From the NCBI GenBank assembly GCA_965649105.1, contig CBFGJP010000001.1, forward strand, positions 1-64,000: a DNA stretch of 64,000 nt. Reading direction: 5' to 3'. Under the pieces are notes generated by a model that did no database searches, had not been told where the DNA came from, and saw only the letters and a list, made by a program, of their open reading frames with translations. This DNA is from JAOAFX01 sp965649105 (GTDB lineage Bacteria; Hydrothermota; Tepidihabitantia; SM23-42; JAOAFX01). The translations under genes were made by a program, and so were the position numbers. Of this stretch, positions 17,033-24,900 are shown one piece after another; the stretch's first letter is position 1, and each line of letters begins with the position of its first letter.

Positions 17033-18622
17033 TTATCTTATTAAAATAAATTTGCCATTTATGCCTTCTTTTCTGATGAAATATACACCTTCAGATAACG
17101 AAGAAAGGTCTATTTTTATACTGTGATGACCGGAACTCAAATTTTCGGTCCTGATCTTTTTTACAACCCGACCCTCGGCATTATAAATAGTAACTGTGCT
17201 GCTTTCATTTATGTCGATTTCAAGTAAGATATCTTTAGAAGCGACATTCGGTCTTATCATTGGTAAGACGACAGTATTCACCCTGCGGTTTTCTTTCGCA
17301 CCAACATTTTCTACTACCCCAACGTATGTATCCTGGTTGCCATTCCTTGTATCAGTCCAGATCGGTATTGTATTTCCCTTTGAAGCCGCTGCGAGGCCAT
17401 TATATTCACCAATCAAACCAGCCCTTTGGTCAACAAGGGGCTTATTTGGGTTGTAAGGTTCAAATTCAGCAACCGAACCTGCCCTTAAATCAAAAGAGAC
17501 ATTGGTTACACGCACATTAGGAAGCCAGGTATTTCCTCCATCAGTTGATTGAGCAAGATATACATCACAGAGGATATTGTTGGGGTCATTTCTTGAATCG
17601 TAAAAAATCACAGAAATGCATCCTGTGCGGTCTACAGTGAGCCAGGGATGAAACTGGTCTATATGATTTCCAATAGGGTCATCATTTATTCTGACCTTTT
17701 GACTCCAGGTATTTCCTCCGTCTGTGGAACGGGTAAAAAACATATCTGGATAGCCATCAATTCCATTGTCCATATAGGCAATATAGATATAACCCCGGTA
17801 TGGCCCATTAGTTATATCAACATCCATAGCAGGATAGGAGAATGTCATTATCGTTCCCTTAACATAACGATTCATTGAGGCAATACTTTGGACTGTTTTA
17901 TCGGTTCCAAATGAAAGACCACCATTTGTGGAACGGTCAAACTTTATTGAATTGTAAGTGCACCAGGCAACATAAACCTCACCGTTTGGACCAACTGCGG
18001 GCACCGGCCATTGGAGATTTCCCTGTGTGTCACTAATTTGAATCGGGGTTGACCAGTTATAACCCTGGTTGGTTGAACGGGTGAAATATATTGCCGGTGT
18101 GGAAAAATTAAGGAACCTTGCCCAGGCAACATAGAGATAACCACGATATGGGCTATTCGTTCTATCACAGGCAATCAGTTCTTTATCTTCAAATACATTT
18201 TGAACGCCGTTCACCACGGTCCTCGGCAAACTCCAGGTGAGCCCTTTGTCGGTTGACTGGAATAGAAAAAATCCGTTCGGTTGGGAAGTTGAATTAAAAG
18301 ATAGAACTATCGCATAAAAATTGCCATCAGCATCAACCGTCATTCCCGGATCAGAATCCCAGTTATAGGTCGGTTCAACAAAAAGGGTCTCCGCAATCCA
18401 GGTTCTTCCTCCATCCAGTGATGCTGCATGACCAACCTGACGGTATCCGACACGAAAATCCCGCCAGTTCGCAACCAGATTTAAGGTATCATTAGGATTT
18501 ATCACAATTTGTTGTTCATTCTGAATCTGGGTTGTGTTGTCGGTATTGACTTTGATGTTAAGAAAACCCTCGCTGAATAAAAGATGACAGAGCATCGCAA
18601 TAAACGCAACAATTTTAATCAT
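17033..18622 (-). CDS. Secreted sialidase-fold (Asp-box/BNR) protein with sorting domain
   Basis: This 529-residue protein has a signal peptide and at least six Asp-box motifs (SLDGGRTW, STDKGLTW, STNQGYNW, STNGGLSF and STDGGNTW twice), which mark blades of a sialidase-type propeller. The Arg triad and Asp/Tyr/Glu set of true sialidases is not evident to me, so I call the fold and not the activity. The C-terminal part (VTIYNAEGRVVKKI, EGVYFIRK, GKFILIR) is a type IX-like sorting domain. AGGAGG lies 5 nt before the ATG and a 16-bp-spacer promoter lies upstream. It is probably an extracellular binding or glycan-interacting protein. Confidence 0.85.
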   Translation of the reverse strand: MIKIVAFIAMLCHLLFSEGFLNIKVNTDNTTQIQNEQQIVINPNDTLNLVANWRDFRVGYRQVGHAASLDGGRTWIAETLFVEPTYNWDSDPGMTVDADGNFYAIVLSFNSTSQPNGFFLFQSTDKGLTWSLPRTVVNGVQNVFEDKELIACDRTNSPYRGYLYVAWARFLNFSTPAIYFTRSTNQGYNWSTPIQISDTQGNLQWPVPAVGPNGEVYVAWCTYNSIKFDRSTNGGLSFGTDKTVQSIASMNRYVKGTIMTFSYPAMDVDITNGPYRGYIYIAYMDNGIDGYPDMFFTRSTDGGNTWSQKVRINDDPIGNHIDQFHPWLTVDRTGCISVIFYDSRNDPNNILCDVYLAQSTDGGNTWLPNVRVTNVSFDLRAGSVAEFEPYNPNKPLVDQRAGLIGEYNGLAAASKGNTIPIWTDTRNGNQDTYVGVVENVGAKENRRVNTVVLPMIRPNVASKDILLEIDINESSTVTIYNAEGRVVKKIRTENLSSGHHSIKIDLSSLSEGVYFIRKEGINGKFILIR

Positions 18623-18652
18623 AAAAACCTCCTAAATAATTGCTCCCGTAAA

Positions 18653-18680
18653 ATTATACTGAATAAATCAAAGAAATCAA
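18653..18680 (-). promoter_or_regulatory. Promoter of the Asp-box protein
   Basis: The -35 TTGATT (18675-18680) and -10 TATAAT (18653-18658) have a 16-bp spacer. A leader of about 25 nt carries AGGAGG. Confidence 0.6.
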
Positions 18681-18762
18681 GGTCGCGATTATTCCGAGAA
18701 GTCTTTCATACTGATGACATACCACGAATTGTTTTTCTTTCCGAACCTATGATTCATAATAC

Positions 18763-19032
18763 CTAAAATTTGACACTGAAATTTGTATATCCTTTTTCTT
18801 TCTCAGAAAATTTTACACTAACCTTCGTTACCTTTGCTGCCCTCGGACCGATTTTTAATTCCTTTATAAAATCATTCAACATCCCCTTTTCACCTTCAGC
18901 GACGACGAAGACGCTTCCATCAGGAAGATTTTGAACATATCCAGTTATTCCGTATTCCCTTGCTTTTTGAATTGCAAAAAACCTATAGCCAACTCCCTGC
19001 ACAACGCCCTGTATAATTACTTCGGCATGCAT
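18763..19032 (-). CDS. acyP: Acylphosphatase
   Basis: This 89-residue enzyme hydrolyses acyl phosphates. The signature GVVQGVGYRFF holds the phosphate-binding loop and catalytic Arg, and GYVQNLPDGSV holds the catalytic Asn; both are intact. The family normally starts a few residues before the first strand, so I take the ATG at 19032; a TTG three codons upstream (19041) is also open. I see neither a clear promoter nor a good ribosome-binding site. Confidence 0.93.
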   Translation of the reverse strand: MHAEVIIQGVVQGVGYRFFAIQKAREYGITGYVQNLPDGSVFVVAEGEKGMLNDFIKELKIGPRAAKVTKVSVKFSEKEKGYTNFSVKF

Positions 19033-19170
19033 TTTGACCAAATTGTTATTCGTTATACGGTTTTGCTGCCTGTATCGTTATAAGTTGTAGTCTTGAAGTT
19101 TGTAACCAAAAATATAAAACAAAAAACGATACCGACTGCCACCCCTTACAACCTTTAACGCAAAACATTC

Positions 19171-19629
19171 TTAACCTTCAGTATGTTCAAATGCCTTTTC
19201 CACTGCCTGCTTTGCGGTTTTAACATGGATTATCGGAGCATCTATCTTCCAGGTGTTGATGCCAATCACCGGCACATTGAACATTAAACAGTAGGCGATT
19301 TCAGAGAGTGTTCCATATTTTCCGTCAATCGCAATAGCACAATCACAGGTACGGGCAATGATGATATTGCGTGCCTGGTTCATTCCAGTTACGATTGGTA
19401 TATCAACATATTCATTGGCAGTCCGTTTGTCTGTTCCAGGTAGAATTCCAATCACAAGACCACCTGCCTCTTTTGCACCCCTTGATGCGGCTTCCATTAC
19501 CCCACCAAGTCCACCGGTTATTAAGATTGCTCCATTTTTGGCAATCAAAGAACCAACCTCTTCGGCAATTTTAAGATTTTTATCGCTGGTCTCAGAACCG
19601 CCGATTACTGCAATTAATTTTTTAGTCAT
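19171..19629 (-). CDS. SLOG-family (TIGR00725-like) putative nucleotide-binding protein
   Basis: This 152-residue Rossmann-like protein belongs to the LOG/SLOG superfamily. It has the N-terminal AVIGGSE, the ITGGLGGVMEAASRGAKEAGG segment, PGTDKRTAN and the GTLSEIAYCL helix. The PGGxGT motif of cytokinin-riboside hydrolases appears only as GKYGTLSE, so the LOG lyase activity is not assured. Related proteins are annotated as molybdenum-cofactor carriers or DprA-like ligand binders. It lies just downstream of the tRNA-Pro gene and may share its transcript. A modest AAGGA site precedes the ATG. Confidence 0.85.
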   Translation of the reverse strand: MTKKLIAVIGGSETSDKNLKIAEEVGSLIAKNGAILITGGLGGVMEAASRGAKEAGGLVIGILPGTDKRTANEYVDIPIVTGMNQARNIIIARTCDCAIAIDGKYGTLSEIAYCLMFNVPVIGINTWKIDAPIIHVKTAKQAVEKAFEHTEG

Positions 19630-19693
19630 ATTATTCCTTATTCATATTTATTAACGAGATTGAAATCTCTACTACATTATTTGTTTTTAAAAA

Positions 19694-19767
19694 TCGGGGC
19701 GGTGGGATTTGAACCCACGACCTCATGGTCCCGAACCATGCGCGCTAAACCACTGCGCCACACCCCG
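19694..19767 (-). tRNA. tRNA-Pro (anticodon CGG)
   Basis: The minus strand folds into a cloverleaf of 74 nt. The acceptor stem is CGGGGTG with CGCCCCG and discriminator A. The anticodon stem CATGG/CCATG holds the loop TTCGGGA with CGG at 34-36, and the T-arm contains GGTTCGAATCC. CCA is not encoded. It lies between pcm and the SLOG gene, all on the same strand. Confidence 0.96.
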
Positions 19768-19802
19768 ATTATAATAAATACCTAAAAGTCCAAAAAATGT
19801 TT

Positions 19803-20459
19803 TTATTTCTCTTCCCAGCCTTCTTTCCCCACAAGCGGAACAAAGGTACATTCAAAAAGTTCCTTTCTTGTTATTACCCCTTTATGTTTTTTTATTACAT
19901 TCAAGGTCTGAAAATATTCGCCACCGATTGGAATCACCAATCTCCCTTTATCCGCCAACTGGTCAATCAATGCCCTGGGCGTTTCTGGAGCGCCTGCTGT
20001 AACAAGTATTCCATCATAAGGTGCATAATCAGGCCAGCCCACACTACCATCACCGATCAAAAAATTAATATTATTGAATCCAAGTTCATTAAGAATCTTT
20101 CTTGCGCGAAAACTCAATTCAGAAATTCTTTCAATTGTAAAAACCCGATTACACAGTAGCGCAAGTATTGCAGTCTGATAACCCGAACCAGTGCCAATTT
20201 CCAATACCGATTCATTTCCCTTTAATTCCAGCAATTCCGTCATCACTGCCACCATATATGGCTGGCTTATCGTCTGGCCATTACCAATCGGTAGCGGATA
20301 ATCATTATACGCCTGATGATAATAAGTTTTATCAACAAACGAATGGCGGGGAACACGCATCATTGCATCAATTACCCTTTCATCTTTTACGCCGCGGGCA
20401 ATAATCTGTTCCTTGACCATCCGCTCCCTTTCCACCCGCCATTCTATAACCTCAATCAC
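19803..20459 (-). CDS. pcm: Protein-L-isoaspartate O-methyltransferase
   Basis: This 218-residue enzyme methylates isoaspartyl residues in damaged proteins using SAM. It shows the family block NGQTISQPYMVA, motif I VLEIGTGSGYQTA, and the VTAGAPETPRALIDQL post-motif. The start is a GTG at 20459. A TTGACT-16-TATTCT promoter ends 6 nt before this GTG, which supports it over the internal ATG at codon 14, although that ATG is preceded by AAAGGGAG. The mRNA would be leaderless. Confidence 0.95.
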   Translation of the reverse strand: MIEVIEWRVERERMVKEQIIARGVKDERVIDAMMRVPRHSFVDKTYYHQAYNDYPLPIGNGQTISQPYMVAVMTELLELKGNESVLEIGTGSGYQTAILALLCNRVFTIERISELSFRARKILNELGFNNINFLIGDGSVGWPDYAPYDGILVTAGAPETPRALIDQLADKGRLVIPIGGEYFQTLNVIKKHKGVITRKELFECTFVPLVGKEGWEEK

Positions 20460-20465
20460 TTATAT

Positions 20466-20493
20466 AGAATATTTAAAATAAAAGAAAAGTCAA
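20466..20493 (-). promoter_or_regulatory. Promoter of pcm (leaderless type)
   Basis: The -35 TTGACT (20488-20493) and -10 TATTCT (20466-20471) have a 16-bp spacer, with 6 nt to the GTG. Confidence 0.6.
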
Positions 20494-20782
20494 GATAGAG
20501 AGGAAATATTTTCAATTTTTATTCTGTAATTGAGCAACTTCTTTGTCACTAAATTGTTAAAAAGTTCATAGAAGATATTTAATGAGCGATTACTACATTT
20601 ATAAATTTCTAATTATTGTAAATTTCTATTTAGAGTAAAATCTGATACTACATTTTTAAAAAAGTTTGTAGATCATTTCTTTCTTAAGAAACAAAGAAAG
20701 TATAATTTGGTTTGAGGAAGGGCAGAAGAAAATAGAGTAATACAAGAAATTGACAACGGGATTTTACTGACTAAAATTAAGT
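20494..20782. other. AT-rich intergenic region, nothing identified
   Basis: This stretch between divergent genes is very AT-rich. Apart from the pcm promoter at its edge I see no coding region, RNA gene or clear promoter for the rightward cyclo-ligase gene. Confidence 0.5.
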
Positions 20783-21385
20783 ATGGATAGAGAAAAGAGA
20801 AGGTTACGCGAAGAGATTTGGCGGGTACTGGAAGAGAAAAAAGTTGCCCGATTTCCATTGCCATTAAAGGACCGAATTCCAAATTTTGAAAATTCAGAAA
20901 AGGCAGCACTACTGCTTGCAACACTCCAGGAGTGGAAGGATGCAAAAATCATCTTTGCCAATCCTGACTATGCCCAGAAACCCGTGAGGGAGATTTGCCT
21001 TAAACAGGGAAAGACCTTGATTATGGCAACACCCAAACTGAAAGAAGGTTTTATAAAGATTGAACCGCAGAAAGTCAAAGGCAAAGAATATGAAGCATCA
21101 ACGATTGCGGGTGCATTCAAGTATGGGATAAAAATAAAGGAACTCATAAGACCAGATTTAATCATCACCGGTTGTGTTGCAGTTGACAAAGAAGGCTGGC
21201 GCCTGGGCAAGGGTGGTGGGTATGGGGATAGGGAGATTTCAATGCATCTTGAGAAGTTCGGCAGAATCCCTGTAGCAACTACGCTCCATAAATTACAGAT
21301 TGTTGATAAAGTCCCACACAATAGATTTGATACAAGAGTAGATTACATTGTTACACCAGATAGCATAATAAAAATTCCCAAGTGA
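20783..21385 (+). CDS. 5-formyltetrahydrofolate cyclo-ligase family protein
   Basis: This 200-residue protein belongs to the MTHFS fold. The diagnostic nucleotide- and folate-site motif RLGKGGGYGDRE is present near residue 150, followed by PVATTLHKLQIVDKVPHNRFDTRVDYIVTP in family order (shown here only as the family pattern around PHNRFD and VDYIVTP). The N-terminus carries a basic MDREKRRLREEIW helix. It probably converts 5-formyl-THF to 5,10-methenyl-THF with ATP. It resembles the archaeal/MTHFSD-like branch more than E. coli YgfA, so the exact substrate is uncertain. Confidence 0.85.
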   Translation: MDREKRRLREEIWRVLEEKKVARFPLPLKDRIPNFENSEKAALLLATLQEWKDAKIIFANPDYAQKPVREICLKQGKTLIMATPKLKEGFIKIEPQKVKGKEYEASTIAGAFKYGIKIKELIRPDLIITGCVAVDKEGWRLGKGGGYGDREISMHLEKFGRIPVATTLHKLQIVDKVPHNRFDTRVDYIVTPDSIIKIPK

Positions 21386-21388
21386 TTC

Positions 21389-21416
21389 TTGACAAATATG
21401 TTGTAGTAATTATAAT
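21389..21416 (+). promoter_or_regulatory. Promoter of the 338-residue hypothetical gene
   Basis: Perfect consensus boxes TTGACA (21389-21394) and TATAAT (21411-21416) have a 16-bp spacer and begin 3 nt after the previous stop. The ATG is 11 nt downstream with no ribosome-binding site. Confidence 0.75.
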
Positions 21417-21427
21417 TTAAATTAGCG

Positions 21428-22444
21428 ATGGTTTATTTTTTTATCATTTCTTTCTCTTTAGATTGGGGTTACATACCCGTGAAGGTGAATCTTGGATATT
21501 CAAATCAGTATATGACAATCGCCCATTTTTCAGCGAGCACGCTGGGGCTGCACAGTGAATTAATTACACTCGGTGTATCATTATATGGCCAGGAGAATTT
21601 CTTCTATGAACATCGTAATGGTAGAATTAAAACTGATTTTCCAACCTGGGAAGATTCAATTGATTTAATAATACGCTATAGAAATCTGTTTTCCCAATAT
21701 ATCTTCAATGCCGAATTACATCCCTTAAAGAGAATACCATTTTTTATAAGAATTGAAGGTTCATTATGGGCAAGGGCGAGAATTGACCATTGGATTGTAT
21801 CAGAGATTATTTCTGAAAATCCAATCAAATTTTATGATTATGCCTTATATGAATTGTATCCTAAAGGATATAAGAGATTGTCCATAGGTATTGAACCGCT
21901 AACATTATTTAATTCTGAGATTTTTGTTGAAGCAGGTATTATGAATATAAGTTATCCAAAAATAGATGTGAAAGAAATAAATACCGCATTCAACCAATTA
22001 TATCTTTCAGTCGGGACAAACTTTCTGCATAAGAGGACAAATAATAGATTGCCCTGGGAGATCGCGCTTGCCACCGGGATTGATGCGACAGCAACTGGAA
22101 CCTTCACGCTAACTTATGTCTGGAATGAAAGGTATATGAAAGATTGGCAATTGTCTATACTCGGTGGTCTATCTGTAGTTTCGGGTGCCGGGTGTGGTTA
22201 TTTCCAGCATTATGTAAAAAGATTATGGTTAAAACCAGAGGATAAATTCTGGAGTAAAGCATTAAAAAAGGGTGGGGTGGGACTGGCTTCAGGATTGATC
22301 TATGAATTGGCGATGATTTCTGGTTATATATATGCAAGCCGTGATTGGCCCCATAATGGCGATTATATGGTGCGTGATTTTGCTTATCTCTCTATTATAA
22401 AGATTGTTTTTTTGGGACATTTATTAACAAGTTTGGTATTCTGA
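21428..22444 (+). CDS. Hypothetical protein, possibly envelope-associated
   Basis: I do not recognise this 338-residue protein. A short hydrophobic N-terminus (MVYFFIISFSL) could be a signal peptide. The body is rich in alternating aromatic and polar residues (NLGYSNQYM, NRLPWEIALATGIDATATG), compatible with a beta-rich outer-membrane or periplasmic protein. The C-terminal hundred residues contain glycine-rich hydrophobic segments (GVGLASGLIYELAMISGY, LSIIKIVFLGHLL). It is a monocistronic unit with its own promoter, convergent with miaB. Confidence 0.6.
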   Translation: MVYFFIISFSLDWGYIPVKVNLGYSNQYMTIAHFSASTLGLHSELITLGVSLYGQENFFYEHRNGRIKTDFPTWEDSIDLIIRYRNLFSQYIFNAELHPLKRIPFFIRIEGSLWARARIDHWIVSEIISENPIKFYDYALYELYPKGYKRLSIGIEPLTLFNSEIFVEAGIMNISYPKIDVKEINTAFNQLYLSVGTNFLHKRTNNRLPWEIALATGIDATATGTFTLTYVWNERYMKDWQLSILGGLSVVSGAGCGYFQHYVKRLWLKPEDKFWSKALKKGGVGLASGLIYELAMISGYIYASRDWPHNGDYMVRDFAYLSIIKIVFLGHLLTSLVF

Positions 22445-22449
22445 TATTT

Positions 22450-23727
22450 TTATACGATCTCTCCAATCGGTGTTCTGCCTTTTATTTTGGTGATGAGGAC
22501 ATTATGGATAGCACCGGGTTTTATCTCCTTTTCTACAATCACATCCTTGTTTCCCCTATTCTTTCCCCGAGTGCCATTTTCTGTTTTCTCTTCAAATAGG
22601 ACCTCATAGACCCGACCCAGCATCTGTCCGGTCTTCTTGATGATTATCTCATTTTGAGTATTGATGAGAATTTGTAGACGTTTTTTTATAACTTCTTCCG
22701 GAAGGGATGGATATTCGCTTGCCCGGGTCCCGGGTCGGACTGAATAGCGATACATATATGCATCGTCAAATTCAATCTTTTTTACCAGCTCAATCGTCTC
22801 ATAGAATTCTTCTTCAGTTTCCGTCGGAAATCCAACGATGATATCGGTCGTGATTGTAGCATCAGGAAGATTCTCCCTTATTTTTTTAATGATTCTTAAA
22901 TAATCTTCTTTTGTATATTTTCTATTCATCAACTTTAAGATTCTATTGTTTCCTGATTGTAGAGGCAGGTGAAACCACTCACAGATATTTTTATTCTCTT
23001 TTATCACTTTTATTATTTCATCATCAAAATCTTTGGGATGTGAAGTTAGAAATCTTAACCTGAATATGTTTGTTTTCTGGGCAACGAGTTTCAAGAGTTC
23101 AGGGAATTTTATTCCATCATAATAATATTCATTTACATTCTGACCGAGAAGTGTTATATCTTTTACACCGGCTTCAACAAGATGGTTTACTTCTTTAATA
23201 ATATCTTCAACCGGCCTGGAGCGCAATCTTCCCCGCACAAAGGGGACGATACAATATGAGCAATAATTATCGCAGCCGCGGGTTATGGAGACGAAATCGG
23301 AAATCTTTTTTGATTTCCTGCATATACCGGCATATAATTCTTTGCCAACTTCGGTCTCAATAATCTTGGTCTTTTGATTTGTCAGAACTTTTATATATGC
23401 AGGAATTTTTTGGTATGAATCAGGGCCGAGGACAAGGTCAACAAATGGATATCGGGTGATAATCTCATCAGCAAGCCTTTTTGCCATACAGCCGACTATG
23501 CCGAGAACAATGCCTTTTTCCTCGCGCCATTTTTTTAATGTTGAGATATAACCAAGTGCCCGCTGTTCAGCGTGTTCCCGGACTGAGCAGGTATTAATGA
23601 AGACCATATCCGCTTCGGCAATACTTTCTGCCGGCATACAATTTTCTTCAATAAGAATCTCCTGTATAATATCCGAGTCATTCTTATTCATCTGGCAGCC
23701 AAATGTCTTGATATAGAATTTATACAT
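22450..23727 (-). CDS. miaB: tRNA-2-methylthio-N6-dimethylallyladenosine synthase
   Basis: This 425-residue radical-SAM methylthiotransferase adds a methylthio group to i6A37 of tRNA. The N-terminal cluster cysteines are in KTFGCQMN, NTCSVREHAEQRA and VGCMAKR. The SAM cluster is GCDNYCSYC followed by VPFVRGRLRSR. A C-terminal TRAM domain ends the protein. NTCSVREHAEQRA and VRGRLRSRP favour MiaB over MtaB or RimO. It begins directly after the stop of the MtaB-like gene and is the last gene of the rpsA operon. Confidence 0.95.
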   Translation of the reverse strand: MYKFYIKTFGCQMNKNDSDIIQEILIEENCMPAESIAEADMVFINTCSVREHAEQRALGYISTLKKWREEKGIVLGIVGCMAKRLADEIITRYPFVDLVLGPDSYQKIPAYIKVLTNQKTKIIETEVGKELYAGICRKSKKISDFVSITRGCDNYCSYCIVPFVRGRLRSRPVEDIIKEVNHLVEAGVKDITLLGQNVNEYYYDGIKFPELLKLVAQKTNIFRLRFLTSHPKDFDDEIIKVIKENKNICEWFHLPLQSGNNRILKLMNRKYTKEDYLRIIKKIRENLPDATITTDIIVGFPTETEEEFYETIELVKKIEFDDAYMYRYSVRPGTRASEYPSLPEEVIKKRLQILINTQNEIIIKKTGQMLGRVYEVLFEEKTENGTRGKNRGNKDVIVEKEIKPGAIHNVLITKIKGRTPIGEIV

Positions 23728-24882
23728 TTACTCTACTATAATGCCAAATGTTTCGGTCTCTGTCACATCGGTGATTTCAACGGTCTTCAACTCTCTCTCC
23801 ATACAGGTTTGGCTGATATTAACCCTTATGTAATTATCGGTCAAACCTTTAATCGTCCCTCTTTTCTTTTCAATGATAACACCAATCTTTTTACCCATAA
23901 GTGTCTGCCGGAATTTATAATTTTTTTCAATGATAAATTTTTTAAGCATCCAGAATCTTTTTTTCTTTTCTGCGAGATTCACCGGGTCACCAAATTCATA
24001 AGCCTTGGTTATATTTCTTGGTGAATAAGTAAAAATATGAAGGTGAGTTATGGGTGAATTGGTGATTAGATCATAGGTGTTTTTGAATTCTATTTCTTTC
24101 TCTCCAGGGAAACCAACGATGACATCCGCTCCGATTGCAACATCAGAAAAATTTTTTGTAAGAAGTTCAAAGATATTCTTAAGATGATTAGAATCATACT
24201 GGCGCCCCATTAGAGATAGAATTCTATCATCCCCGCTCTGGATGGGAATATGAAAATGTCTGCAAACGGGCAAATCCTTAAGACAGGAGAGCAATTCTCT
24301 GTTTATGAAATTCGGTTCAAGAGAGGACAATCTTAACCGCGGCAGGTTTGGTGAATTTGCTAATCCTTTAAAAAGCTCCATTAACGAAGCACCGATATCC
24401 ATACCATAAAGCCCGATATTTGCACCAACCAGCACAATTTCATTAAAACCCAGGCTCTTTGCCCATTCAATCTCTTTTTTGATTAAATCTATAGATTTAC
24501 TTATGATTTTTTTTCGCAACTTTGACACTACACAGAATGTGCAAGGTTGATTGCAACCGTCCTCAATCTTTAAAAAATAGCGGGATTTTTTTGGTGCCGG
24601 GTATATACCTTCAATAATCTTGTTCCGTTCTTCGTTATCAATCTTTTCATACCCTGCAAAGAGTTCGGGTTTAAATTGTACCAGACATCCGGTTATAATT
24701 ATCTTTTTATCTGAGAAATCCCGCTGTGCCTGTCTGAATTTTTTCAGGGATTTTACTTCTGCCTCATGGGTAACACAACAGGTATTGACAATGACAACAT
24801 CGTCATCTTTGTGATATTTTTCGGAGAGACAATAGCCTTCGTATTGATTCAGTTTGCAACCGACATTGAATAGAATTGCCAA
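23728..24882 (-). CDS. mtaB: MtaB-like tRNA t6A methylthiotransferase
   Basis: This 384-residue MiaB-family enzyme has N-terminal cluster motifs FNVGCKLNQYEG, NTCCVTHEAE and ITGCLVQ, a radical-SAM motif GCNQPCTFC and a C-terminal TRAM-like segment. The GCKLNQYE start and NTCxVTxxAE pattern point to the MtaB subgroup, which converts t6A37 to ms2t6A37 in tRNAs decoding ANN codons. It sits between rpsA (18 nt upstream) and miaB (abutting), so it is co-expressed with a ribosomal protein. Confidence 0.87.
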   Translation of the reverse strand: MAILFNVGCKLNQYEGYCLSEKYHKDDDVVIVNTCCVTHEAEVKSLKKFRQAQRDFSDKKIIITGCLVQFKPELFAGYEKIDNEERNKIIEGIYPAPKKSRYFLKIEDGCNQPCTFCVVSKLRKKIISKSIDLIKKEIEWAKSLGFNEIVLVGANIGLYGMDIGASLMELFKGLANSPNLPRLRLSSLEPNFINRELLSCLKDLPVCRHFHIPIQSGDDRILSLMGRQYDSNHLKNIFELLTKNFSDVAIGADVIVGFPGEKEIEFKNTYDLITNSPITHLHIFTYSPRNITKAYEFGDPVNLAEKKKRFWMLKKFIIEKNYKFRQTLMGKKIGVIIEKKRGTIKGLTDNYIRVNISQTCMERELKTVEITDVTETETFGIIVE

Positions 24883-24900
24883 ATTTTTGCCTGGCTTAGA

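Noticed and set aside
19656..19669. Terminator after tRNA-Pro
   Set aside because: The stem is only 5 bp and is not followed by a T-run; read-through into the SLOG gene is as likely.
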